This document shows, piece after piece, positions 1 through 11,172 of a stretch of DNA of 64,000 bases. A program made the position numbers and the translations under genes. Source of the DNA: Heterodera schachtii (lineage: Eukaryota > Nematoda > Chromadorea > Rhabditida > Heteroderidae); contig SIJG01000014.1 in NCBI GenBank assembly GCA_023374025.1, forward strand, positions 2,093,077-2,157,076. The letters are read 5' to 3'. Position 1 is the first letter of the stretch; the number at the start of each line of letters is the position of its first letter. A model generated the notes under the pieces. That model saw only the letters and a list, made by a program, of their open reading frames with translations. It was not told the origin of the DNA and made no database searches.

Positions 1-222
1 AATGATTGTGTAGAGGTGGAGGGGGGGGGGGATAATCCCTTTTTGGAAAACACATAAACAAAAGGAAGGAATTAACTGGTTAACACTAGAGCACGGAAAT
101 TTCAAATTTGCGGATCCCGCAGCGAGATCGGAATTCAAAATTTTTGCGGGACGGAATGCCGCGGGATTAATCCCGCAAATCCCGCATTTAAAATTTGCGG
201 GATCCCGCGCGGGATGCGGGAT
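1..222. repeat. GC-rich foldback block built of GCGGGAT units
   Basis: Between about 105 and 222 the word GCGGGAT and its complement ATCCCGC recur more than six times in both orientations, separated by AT-rich spacers. The block can fold on itself. A G run of about 11 lies near base 20. A similar, weaker block with the same words is at 63140-63200. It is probably one end of a degenerate GC-rich transposon like those at 22.5 and 28.1 kb, but no partner end or target duplication was found. Confidence 0.45.
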
Positions 223-2457
223 TTTGGCAATTAAGAAAAAATATTGAACTGATTATAAAAATCTCCAAAAAACTAAAAATACCTGACCAATTTGAAAAAG
301 AAATTTTTTTGAAGCTGGCGGCATACGCGAAATGGAGTAATGGGTTGACCAAGTTTTTTAAGGGGTCTCAGGGTTGGAGAGAGGTCGTCATCAAATTTGT
401 TAATGGGGTCAAACCCATAAATTATTAATGCGTTTTTAATGTAATATTTAGTAATTATTTTATTTTAATTAAAAATTCAGAGCCTTAATTATCCGAACAC
501 GCCCGGACCCGTACACTTGTTTTTACGGGCCCTTAAGCCCGTAACCCGTATCGATGTCAAGCCTGTAACCCTTACTCTTAGTGTTATTTTCTGTTGTTTT
601 AAGGTGAAATGGAGTAAAAAATTGCAACCAAATTTTTAAAAATTATTTTGCATGATAATAGAAAACACGGGGCTACCCATGCAAAAGAACTAAAAATTTG
701 GTTGCTTTCGAGCAAAGTTATATCAAAAAATATTCTGATTTGATAATTTTTTGAGTACGCCCATTTTGATTGTTTTTGAGTGACGACCCGGCACCGAAAA
801 AAGGAAACTATGTATGTATGTATGAAAAATTGCGAACTTGTCAGAACACGCCATTTTCAGTCCAACCAACATTTTGTGAAAAATTCCCATTTTTAGGGAG
901 TGTTTTTTTCAAAAATTAGGTCAATTCTTAGGGATTTATTTTATTAAAATTCTATGTTGGATTCTTAGCGGTGTTTTTTCGTAAAGTGTTTTTCGTGCGT
1001 ATTAGGCCATAAAAAATAGCAAAAAAAGGCATATACCTCAAAATTCGATCTCCTTTGATCACCAATGAATATGTAAATGAAAAAAAAGATAGAATAATCA
1101 CAATACATATTGGTATTTCTACTGATTTAGCCCCGATTGTGTACCGCCGCGGTGGACGAATGAATAAAATGGGAATGCGTAAGTGTCCGCCGCCCGCCCC
1201 CCCCCCCCCCCACCAATCAATGGGGAAAAAACACACACATTGAGTCAGGAGGACGAGGAAATGGGAGCAAAAGTCAGCAGACGAAGGAACAACGCAAACA
1301 ATTAACAGGATAACAAATGTTCATTATAATGGATGTATTTTTAGGCTCTAAAAACCCCAAAAATAGGCACTAAAAAGCCTCAAATTTATGGGTTAAAATG
1401 AAAAAATTTAGTCAAAAGGCAACAAATTAAGCCAAATTAGATTGAGCACTACATAATTTTTAAAATCAAATTCTTGACAAAAATTAATAATAGATTTTGA
1501 AGGAGAATTTTTGAGAAAGTTTTTCATTTATTATGGGTATATTTTTGAAATTTTCGGTCGATTTATATGGGTGTATTCTTCGTTTTTATTGCATTTTTGT
1601 TAATAAATTTTGAGCAAAACGCCAAGCTCTTTTTCAAATTTTTTAAATTTTTTTCCAAGATTGTATTTGGAAATCGGTATTGCATAATATTCATTTTATT
1701 AAAAAATTAATGTTTTTGGCATTATGTCTAAAATACGGTACACTAATTTTTGCTACACATTTTTGCATTTGATGTATTTTATTCTAAATTCAATTTATTC
1801 AATCAAAAATGTATCAAACAATAAATTTTTCGCCTTCCATTAGCCGCCTGGGAAATTTTTAAAAAATTTGAGTGCAATTTGTTCAGATTTTGCCGAAAAA
1901 TTGTCCAACTTTTGTGATTTTGAGCCAATTTTTAAGAAAATAAAGGATTTTTAGTGTCTGGCAGTGCAGATAGGCGCCGCCGGGAAATTTTTTTTTCTTT
2001 GAAAATTGGGTTTTGGTAGCATTTATATCAGCGAGGAATTCGCTAAATGAGTGTAAATTCTCATATATTGGAATTGGCACCTCATAATCCGCCGTTTCTT
2101 TTCGATCGCTTATGTATAAATTACATATAATTTTTTTATTGTCAGCCCACATTCCTCACACTCATCAATGGGTGTATGTGTTTAGCAATTGTTTATAAAT
2201 CCCGAACTAATCCGAAAGCCAATAAACGAGATAAATGGAAAAAATCTTTTCTGTTCTCAGTTTTACTGATAAAACGCACAAATACAATCGAATATGTAAG
2301 TGTTTTGTTAGGTGAACGAAGTTGCTGATCAAAATGCCACAAAAGTCGCCAAACAAATTTAAAAAAGCAAAAAACTCAAGAGAAAGAAATGAGATTAAAA
2401 AAGAAAATAGAATTAAACAAAATGCCGAAGAGAAAGTCGAAAACAAAGACAAATAAA
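223..2457. other. Intergenic, AT-rich, no gene seen
   Basis: No convincing exon was found. The stretch holds a run of about 16 C at 1195-1212 and one copy of the dispersed palindromic repeat at 1959-1983, with a decayed second copy near 1840. The remainder is AT-rich sequence with short chance reading frames. Confidence 0.5.
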
Positions 2458-5400
2458 TTATTCCAAGCTCTTCGAACGATGCATTCCGACCACCCGCGAT
2501 TGCTTCTCCTCCTTCGAAGTGCCCATTTCCGACAGATTCGTCTCACTCGTCGCATATCCTTGAAAATGACGAATTATTTCCTGTTTTGAGCCAAATTTGG
2601 ATCAAAAACAATGCGCATTTCAAGAGATAAAATGCCACACTTTGAGCCAACATTTCTTCAACTCGCCATTCAACCCAAAAAGTTCGAAAATTCGATGTTT
2701 TTGTTATTGTTGCGTACCATCGTCCTTCGGCGGTGGCGTCGGACTGTCCGTCAGTGCGAAAGCGATACCGCCGGCAGCACAAATTGGATCCGCAGAAAAG
2801 GAAGTGCCGAGAAAGGTGCCATTGTTTTTCCGACTAGCGCCGCCACCGCGTGCCGCCTCGGGCGTCGTCAACGAAGAGTAATTCGGCGGGAAGGAAGACG
2901 AGTCAGAAATTGCCTGAGAAGTATTATCAGGGTAATTTTTAAAAATATTGTCCCAATTGGTCCAATGCACCTTGTGTAAGATTTTTAGGGGATTTGATAA
3001 AGGTAAAAGCATTTGATAAGCCACAAATATTTTTAAATTGAAAAAGTGCCAAAAAGCCGGAATTAAAATTATCAAAAAAGTTTTTTTTTAAATTATGTAT
3101 TTGGAATTCAGTTTTATTCCGCTCGCCTGCCGCTCGTCGTCGTCGTCCGCCGGCGTTGTGTTGTGGTGGCTTTCCTTCGAACTGTCCGTCACCAGGTCCT
3201 CCTTCAGCTGTTCCATCTCGCGTAGTTCGCCCGTGGCTGTAAGCAATAAAAAAATGAGTTTACTAATACCAATACCGGCTAAATTCTTTAGTTTCAATGC
3301 AAAACCCAAAACTAAGTCGACCAAATTCCAGGGGGGGGGGGGCGAAGGGGAAAATGCAATTTTTGGAAATTTTCTAACAAATTTCTTATAAAGAAACTCT
3401 CAAAGACCCCAGCAGAGCACCCACTTGGCCTTGACGAGCCGCTGAACGAGTCGGTGTTGTGCTGTCCACGACGGAAGTCCTTCAGTTCATCTTCCTCCTC
3501 CTCAATTCCAGCGGCAACGCCTTTGTCACCGTTCAATTTCTTCATAGGAAAATTGTGTGATAAAAATGGCTTTTTGGAGTAGAGAAACCCAGGGAATTTC
3601 TGGGTCAAATTCAAGACGTTTCGGGAGCGAAAACTTTCAGAATACGATAAAAAATGTCGAGTGCAGAGAATTCCAAGAAATATGCATAAATGTTGGTGTT
3701 CTAGTCCAATTTCCATGTGCGTTTGTTCCATTTAACCCACCCCCGCATGATGCTGCTGTTGGCCACCGCCGTTGCCGCGACCGCCGCTGACGCCGGCGGC
3801 GGTGCCGTTGTGCTCGCGCGGCGGAATCGGCGGTGGCGCCGATTGTTGTCGGCGATGGTGCCCAATTGGCGGCTCATTGTGAGAGAGTTGGAGCTGCTGC
3901 TGTTGGTCAATGGAAACGGCGGAGAAAAGGGAGGCCTGGAAATTTATTTGAAAAATTATTTAAAAGATTTTGGGATTTTTTTTTCAATAATTTCTTTTGA
4001 AAAATTTTAAAGAAATCTATTTATAAGGTTCGTATTTTTGAGTTTAAAATTAAACATTGTATTAGATAGCAACAAATTTCGCTTAAAAAATTCAAAATTT
4101 TCGACGGCACTAACATTTTTTATTTTTTCTAAAATTGACTCAAATCGGAAACCCTCCCCCCCCACCCGATCGGAATGTGACTTTTCCTCCCCCGCCCTCA
4201 CTTACCAATTGTTCGCCGGCGCCTCCGCCGTTCCGCTGCTGTTGGAGGACGGCGTTTGGCGCCGGAAGGGCCTGGAAAAACAACTGTTGTTGAGACTGAA
4301 CATGGTGCCGATTTTGCTGATGGTCAAGGAGTACCGCCGCCGAAGGCAAAACCGAAGGGGGTGGCCAAAGGTGCGCCGGAAGGCCAATGGTCGGCGCCGG
4401 TGGTCGCATTGCGTTCGTTGCGCCCGCCGGCGTCGATGGCACCGCGGAGGACGACGAGGGAGTGCTGTGACAGGGGAAATGGACAAACATTCTACGGCAC
4501 AAAAAGGCGGGGACAATTAATCCAGTGGGTCCAACACTCGATTCAAATGGAAATTTTCAAAAATCAGTCATCAGATTTTTAAAATGAAAATTTTCGGTTT
4601 TTATTCATTTTAGTTGGAGAGCGCAAATGAAAATTCATGACAAAGCTGAATCTTTTCCATCAAAAAACCCACCCGCCGTTCCAACTGTTGAAAATGCCGC
4701 CGCCATAGTCGAGCAAATCGGACGGAAAAGTCGGGAAATTCGGCGGGAAAACCGAGGCGGCATTTTGCTGCTGCGTTTGTTGTTGGCGCGCAAGCAAATA
4801 ATTGTAATTCAACCACAAAGTGTTATACTGACAATGGGAATATTTTTTTAATTTGGAGCGCATAAAAATTTTTCTGTCGGTAATTATTATTATTATTTAT
4901 TTATTTTTCTTCGGTAATTAATATGTTTTTTAATTGCAAAGAGATCAATCGTCGTGATTATTCTCCCTCCCCCTTTCCTCTCTATTTTTTGGCAAATCAA
5001 TTTAATTTTTAACCCTTTAAATTTTCACCGATTGTTGTTTGAGAGGGAAATGCTAAAAAGAATCATTTTCCATTCTTAAAAGCCCACTTGGTTTCTCAGA
5101 AGTTCGTTGTCCTCCAATTGGCTTCTCAGTTTTTGCTGAATTTCTTTGCGCTTCGCTCTTTCCATGTGATAGAGGCGGTTCAAATTCCTGCAGAGAAAAA
5201 AGGCAAAGAAATTCAAAAATTATAAAAATTTATAAGAATTATATAAATAATTTAAACATGAAATCCTCTTCGTCATTTTGAGCAATTTTTATAAAATCTC
5301 ACCAAATTTCCCAGTCCGCGCCGCTGTCTTCGTCCGGCGAAAAGTTTTTGCGCGTTTGACGCTCCGTCAGTTGAGGTGGCACATTTTTGTAGCGGGAAGA

Positions 5401-6557
5401 GGCGGAGGAAACGACGGACAAATGGTGCCGATTCGCGTCAAAAGGGTAAAAATCGGCGACGGACAAACGGCGGGAAGACACTGCGGGGGAAAGGGAAGAA
5501 ATATTTCTTGAAATATTTAAAAAAATTTTGATAATGGAACATCCCAATCTGTGAGTGTCCAAATCACTTTAAACCCCGATTTTTTATTCCAAATTCTCGG
5601 CCTTTTTGGCTCCGGTGCAAAAAGTGGTCGATTAATTGATATTTAAGCATATATTATGTAATTTGTGCAATTTTCCATCTTTTATTTTAATGATCATTTG
5701 CCATAGGTTCGGGTCCGCTCGAAGATGATGAATTAATTTGGGTTTTCAACACTTTTGGCGCGGAGTCAAAAAAGCCGAAAATTTACAATAGCAAAATTGA
5801 CTATGCTCTCTATACGAGAAAAGCACTCAAGGTTCGGAGCTGTTCTCTTGTGAGTGTAATTCCCCCTCCTAAAATGTAAATTTTTGAAACATTTACACAA
5901 TTTCAACATTAATTGCCCCGCTTTGTTTGTGTCTTTCTCACTTGCTCGTCCACCTCCTCCTCCGCCATTGTTGCCAATTTCGCGGAGCGGCTGTTGTTGC
6001 TGTTGCTGCGACGGTTCGTCGCCGTTCGCCGCCGGCACCGCGCGGCGACGACAGCTCCGCCGGTGCTGCTGACGCTGTTGCTGCGGCGGTGCAATGAACT
6101 CGGAGCGCGTGTCCAGCAGAGAGTCGTCGAGGAACTGTTGCTGCTGGAGGGCACCGCCACGACGCGTGCCGCCCCCTGCGGAAAAGCGTTTTAGGGGGAG
6201 GGGGGAGGGGGCGATTGGTAGCAAAAGCGACGATCACTCACTTCCACCGGAGCGATGAGACAGCAGCTCCTCGTCAAGGTCAAACGCACGACCGCCGCCG
6301 GGGCACGAGCGGGGACCCTGGAAAAAGTGGCATTCTCTTGTACAAAAGGTCGGGCCAGTTTCCAAAAAAATTGATTAAAATTAAAAAAAAATGCCATTCT
6401 CTCTCAATGAGGGAAATTTTGTGCCAGTTTATTTGGGTTAAATGGTGCTTTTTTGGGCTCGACCCTGTTCTTCTTCGGCTCCGTCACCACACTGTACGGA
6501 TTCGGCAAGCGCCTGTCGGCCGTGGTGCGGTTCATTGGCAGCCGTAGTCAGCGTAAC
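2458..6557 (-). CDS. Orphan Gln/Pro/Ser-rich protein with central coiled coil (616 aa, 12 exons)
   Basis: Family not recognised. Exons (minus strand, phases all agree): 6535-6464, 6317-6242, 6175-5942, 5480-5303, 5187-5088, 4827-4673, 4464-4206, 3935-3741, 3599-3425, 3236-3127, 2913-2718, 2558-2458. The start ATG at 6535 lies 22 nt after a TTGCAG acceptor (exon edge 6557) with an in-frame stop between, which fits a trans-spliced leader. In order the protein has a basic N-terminus (LPNPYSVVTEPKKNR), an acidic stretch FDLDEELL, a poly-Gln block, SRRLSV (a possible basophilic kinase site), a Lys/Glu/Gln-rich coiled coil of about 50 residues ending in QQQTQQQ, Pro/Gln and Gly-rich linkers with an SH3-ligand-like APPPIPPRE, an acidic segment and the tail HRSKSLE. 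The ninth intron reads best as GC-AG (3126-2914). An alternative ends the protein at the stop at 3088. It is probably an intracellular scaffold or regulator; function unknown. Confidence 0.7.
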
Positions 6558-7030
6558 CTGCAACAATTTCACATCACCACACACATTTGTGTTTTAAGAA
6601 TATCTTCGTAAGCTCATTTACTCAAGGCTTAAACATAAGATGACTTTTTTGGTTTATTTTTTCCGCCTTTCCTATAGCTACGGCAGAGACTGTCACAGGG
6701 GGGGGGGGGGGTACGCGGGGAACGTCCCCCCAAGACCCCTCCTCACCCGAAATTTTTAAGAAAAAATAATATTTTTGCTGAAAATTTTAGGTTTTCCTTA
6801 ATAGTGACACTGATGAACGACCTGAAAAACATGTGGACAAATTTTCACGACTACAGATTACAAGAAAAATATTATTTACAAACAAAAGTCATTTTCTTGA
6901 TACTTTACTGATTTATAAGTAACGCAAAAAGATTTCTCTCAGCCAATTTTGTGTTTTTTTAAGGAATTTTTCCTTAATATGTACCCCCGTGTACCCATCC
7001 CGGAGGAGTCTTCCTATTTCACAAATCCGC

Positions 7031-7384
7031 TCATAAATTTTGTATTTGATTTTCCACCTCACTGCCCCCGTCCTCCGAGTCTTGGTCTTGGTCAAAGTCT
7101 TCCCCCTGCTGTTGTCCACGGAAATTCACGCGTCGTTGCAAAATTGAACGGCCCACGTGCTTAATTTTAAAAATGCAGATGGATTTCAAAGCTACACATA
7201 TATATTTGGTTTTTTAATGTCCGTATTTATGTGTAATAAATTTGTTTGTCCCTTTTCTCACCGTTCTTCGCTGGCCACCGCCAAAGTGCGAAGAGTGAGT
7301 GTTCGCCAATAAAAAGGGGTCCTCATTTTCTTTCTCACGGCGTTTGGTGGGCGGTTTGAACAAATTCTTTAGATTTTTGATCAT
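7031..7384 (-). CDS. Small basic/acidic protein upstream of the orphan gene (tentative)
   Basis: Two exons look coding on the minus strand. The first, 7384-7262, gives MIKNLKNLFKPPTKRREKEN and continues to a GTGAGA donor. The second begins after an AAATTAAG acceptor near 7150 (HVGRSILQRRVNFRG), continues into an acidic repeat DFDQDQDSEDGG and stops at 7031. Phase is 0 at the junction. The acceptor is weak, and an alternative donor (GTGAGG) inside the second exon could extend the gene. It lies about 470 bp upstream of the trans-splice site of the 616-aa gene in the same orientation, so it could be an upstream operon member or an alternative 5' end. No family recognised. Confidence 0.35.
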
Positions 7385-8245
7385 TTTTTTAGTGTTAATT
7401 CGAGAAAAAGACTTAAAAAACATGCAAATTAATCTTTTTGCAAAACAATAATTAGAATTTTTGAAATGAATTTGTTTAATTGGTGCTAGGTCGAACCAAA
7501 AAAATGCCAATGGGCCAACCTATTTGATTAAGTTTGAAATAATTTTTGGTTATATTATTCTGCAAATAAAAAGAAAAAAACAATTACATTTAAATATTAT
7601 TACATATCATTAAAACTTTTTTTAGGTTCGCCCCATTAATTAAATTTTTAGGTTCGACTCAGCACGTTTTTTTTTGAATTCTTAACGGTAAAAGACTAAA
7701 AAAAAGTATCGTCGGCGTGGATGCAAAATTTAGCAGAAAAAAGAACAAAAAATGATTGGACGGACGGCAAAGGCACGGAAATTATGGGAGAACAAAGAAA
7801 AAGTGCAAAGATGGCGAAAAACGATGAAGAGAGACGATAAGGGAGAGAAAGGGAGAGGGAGGGGGAAGCAAAAGAGGGCAAAATGAGAAAGAACGAAGGA
7901 AATGATGAGAAAAAGGGTGATGGATGGAAAAAGGGAAGGAAGGGAAAGGGGGAAGGAAAAAGAACGGCACAAGAGAAAGGAAGGAAAGGGTCAAGCCGAA
8001 GGGGACGGAGTGAGGGGGGGGGGGACTCGGTCAAAGTGGGGACCCGTTCCGAGAAATGGGGATGAAAAAAGTTGAATTTTCATTAAAGGAAAAACATAAA
8101 TTTCCTTTTCGTTGAACCCTCATTCTTTATATTTTGTGGTTTCTAGAAGGCGCGCCACAGGGAACATTTTTGAAATTAATGGAATTGTTAACAGATTTTG
8201 TCAAACCAGCTCAATGATATTTTTTCAGCTTTGCGTAAGGTGGTT
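7385..8245. other. Intergenic with purine-rich tract
   Basis: From about 7740 to 8070 the plus strand is almost entirely purine (GGGAGAAAG-like words, and a G run of about 10 near 8016). Long reading frames on the opposite strand here are only Pro/Ser/Phe low-complexity translations of this tract and are not treated as a gene. Confidence 0.5.
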
Positions 8246-8978
8246 GGACATTTCGACAATGACCGTTTCGACAATACCTTTTCGACAATGACCATTTACG
8301 ACTATATCATATCGCCAAAATTTAAAATATCAAATTAAAAATAATAAATGAATATAAAAAAAATAATAAATTAATTTAAAAAAATTTCTGATGAAATTTA
8401 AAGAGGAAATATAATTAATTATATTTTTTTAATTTAATGAATGCATTATCTATCGCCTATTGTGTATGATTATGCATAGTGAAGAAAGAAGACAAAATGA
8501 GACGGACTATAATAGAAATCCAAAATTCAACCATTTATTTCAATTATTGTAGTGTCCTCTTTTCACCCCTTAGGCAAAATGTTTTGGTCCTCAGAGGATG
8601 TGAATGGCATAGTTCAAGCAGTTCAGCCAATTCATAGGCTAAAAATCGGGAGCTTATTGAATTTGTCGAAATTAAGTCAAAAAGAGACGCTTCATTGTCC
8701 TTGAGGGAGGGATAGATTCGAATACGCTTTTGAAAAAGACTCGGCGATGGTCGAAGATTTCGAATAATGCCGATGCCTTATAAACGCAAAATTCGAAAAC
8801 TAAAGCCATTCTCATAATGCTATTTTAACAAAAACAAAACAAAAAAAACTATTTTATATTGGTCCCAAATCCGCACCATCTTATATCATTTAGCAGAAAT
8901 TTTAATTTTATTTAAAAAAATATATTTAATTTTATTGTCGAAAAGGTATTGTCGAAACGGTCATTGTCGAAATGTCCG
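8246..8978. mobile_element. Foldback element with sub-repeated inverted ends (about 733 bp)
   Basis: The left end 8246-8288 and right end 8934-8978 are inverted copies made of tandem units of the type TTTCGACAATGACC / TTTCGACAATACC. The end sequence GGACATTTCGACAATGACC is exact on both sides. The outer few bases diverge (AAGGTGGTT on the left against AAGGCTCCC read inward on the right). No transposase or clear target duplication was seen. The interior has only short frames. It is a non-autonomous foldback or MULE-like element. Confidence 0.7.
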
Positions 8979-9093
8979 GGAGCCTTGGGTAAGAATTCTC
9001 AAACTTTTAAACAAATGAAATCCTTATACTAAAGAAACTTCACTTCCAAATTTATTTTGCAATTTTAAATTAAAATTTATTAACACATTAGTA

Positions 9094-10071
9094 CAGGGTT
9101 ACCCTTGAAAATTTCCCGAAATAAGTACATCGCTGGTCAAAAATAAGTTTTAGGGGTCAAAAATAAGTATATTTTTTAAAACATGTTTCCACAACTTAAA
9201 TCGCATTTTTATTCAACAAAATCAAGAATTATCAACATATTTCTCTCCGCCAACTATTTTTCTGAGCAATTCCGGCTTAGAAATGAGAAATTTATACATT
9301 TCCGAAAATCAATTTTAAGATTTTAACAATTTTGTCGAAAACATAAGAAATTGGTAATTTCAGTGCATTTAGAATCAAAAAAAAAAAAATCAATTTTTAA
9401 CAATTTTTTTTGGCGCATTTTTCCGAAAAATTTTTTGGGTATGGGTGAGGGAAGAGCTTTCCGGCGGTGCCGATAGGCGCCGCCGGGGAAATTTTTTGAA
9501 AATTTAATGCAATTTGTTAACAAGTTCTGTCCAAAAATGAACAAAATTTGCGATCTTGGGCTAATTTTTAAGAGAAAAAATAGGATTTTTTGGGGGCCGG
9601 CGGTGCCGATAGGCGCCGCTGAGGGAAAATTTTAAGAATTTTTAATCAATTTTGTTAGGAATTAGCCAAATTTTTCAGAAATTTCTTCTTTTAAATGAAA
9701 ATAAGGCACTACCCTAAATCAGAACATTTCTTATAAATAAGAACAGATACACCCCTGCTCTAATAGACGTCGCCGGAAAAATTTTTGTAATTTTTAATGC
9801 GATTTCTTAACGATTTGGTTCAAAAAATGACAAAATTACGATTTTGAGCCAATTTTTTTAAAGAGAATAAGAAACCGCCGAGAGAAAAATTTGAATATTT
9901 AACTGAATCTTGTTAAGATTTTGCATATTAATTCGCTTCAAAAAACATTTCTTTCAAAAATTATCATTTAAAAATCTAAATTTCTCTCTGAATCCAAAAA
10001 ATAAGTACAAAATAAGTACATTGAGCTCAAATAAGTACAATACTTACAAATAAGTACAAAGGGTAGCCCTG
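9094..10071. mobile_element. hAT-like non-autonomous element with 8-bp target duplication
   Basis: The element starts CAGGGTTACCCTTG and ends with the inverse CAAAGGGTAGCCCTG. It is flanked on both sides by the identical 8-mer CATTAGTA (9086-9093 and 10072-10079). An 8-bp duplication and CAGGG termini are hallmarks of the hAT superfamily. Both ends carry several AAATAAGTAC words. The interior holds three copies or remnants of the dispersed palindromic repeat (9461-9486, 9597-9624 and a decayed one near 9765). No transposase is present. Confidence 0.85.
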
Positions 10072-10131
10072 CATTAGTACTATTTAGCATTTTTATGGTT
10101 CTCATTAGAAAAGGTGGCAATTCATTCAATT

Positions 10132-10680
10132 TTAAAAAATTCTCCCGACGGCTCCTATTGGCACCGCCAGAGGGCGATGCGCGGCCAAAAAATTTATTTT
10201 CAGATGAAGCCTAAGAGAAAAAGAAATGCAAGAAAAGATGGTGAAGAAGGAAAAGCAATGAGAAAGAGGAAAAACAGAGAGGAGGAGGAGGAGGAAGAAG
10301 AAGAGAAGCGAAGGACGGAGGGAAGGGGGGGGGGGGAAGGGAGGGGCCGATGAATGAATGAGTGGGTGTAAAAATGGGGCGGATGGTCGGCGATGGACAG
10401 CAGCAAAAAGGAAAAAGGACGCCAAATGGGGGGGGGGGGGGAAGTGCAGGGCAAAAGCGAAGGGATTGTGCCCCCCCCCCCCCACCAATCAATTCTGCAG
10501 AATTCAAATGTTTGCGCTGATGAGGGGCGGAGGATGGCTTGCTTTTCCTTTGAACCGCCGCCGACGATGCCGACGATGCCGACGGACGAGGCGCTGTGTC
10601 CATCCATCGTCCGCCCCCCCCCCCCCCCCTAAGCGAACCCTCTGCTGCTGAAATTCTCAGCATAACATCGCCCATCTCTT
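10132..10680. repeat. Low-complexity purine tract with G and C homopolymer runs
   Basis: A GAGGAGGAGG-type tract (10270-10350) is followed by G runs near 10326 and 10429 and C runs near 10471 and 10613. The region gives long but low-complexity frames (poly-Pro, poly-Ser) on the minus strand, judged non-coding. A copy of the dispersed palindromic repeat sits at 10145-10170. Confidence 0.55.
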
Positions 10681-11172
10681 CATCATCCGCGTTCCCTTTT
10701 GAACAGTTTTAGACCGAGGTGCGAAGAAGGGAATGCGAAAAAGGATGGCATTTGAATTTATAAACTCGGAAAATGTGTGTGCCTTCCCCTAATTTCGAAT
10801 CTTTGTTTTTGTTTTATTTTAGTTGGTGCCGTAAGTTTCGCGGCGCAAATGTCGGATACATGCCATTTTTTGAAAAGGAATGAAAATTAGCATTTTTGAA
10901 GCTAACAACTTTTAATTTTTGGTCAAATCGTTTCTCATATTTTGACCAAATACAAATAATCTTAAATTAATTAGACACACTAATCATTAATTAATTATTG
11001 TGTCCGTTTGAACTGAATTAAATGAAATGAGTCCAAATCGAAGACTTCCTTTCAATGTAAAAATTATACATTACAGCAGTAAATTGAGAAAATATATAAA
11101 AGAAATATGAAATCGAATTGCACTTTTTACGTTGGCAATTAATTGAGGCTTTTGGGATTTTAAATACAATAA
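10681..11172. other. Intergenic, nothing recognised
   Basis: AT-rich sequence between the low-complexity tract and the 3' end of the ligand-gated channel gene. No exon or repeat was identified. Confidence 0.5.

Noticed and set aside
2704..3075. C-terminus GTQQ stop at 2704 as the end of the orphan gene
   Set aside because: A GTACGC donor just before it joins in exact phase to a strongly coding exon at 2558-2458, giving a better end.
5938..6237. Competing frames across the poly-Gln exon (for example one with LHRRSNSVSSTGG)
   Set aside because: Codon third-position bias and exon phases on both sides support the Gln frame.
7696..8034. Minus-strand frame of Pro/Phe/Ser low complexity
   Set aside because: Translation of a purine-rich tract, open in three overlapping frames.
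10200..10675. Long minus-strand frames rich in Pro, Ser and Phe
   Set aside because: Produced by purine tracts and C/G homopolymers; several frames are open at once and no splice logic or conserved segment is present.
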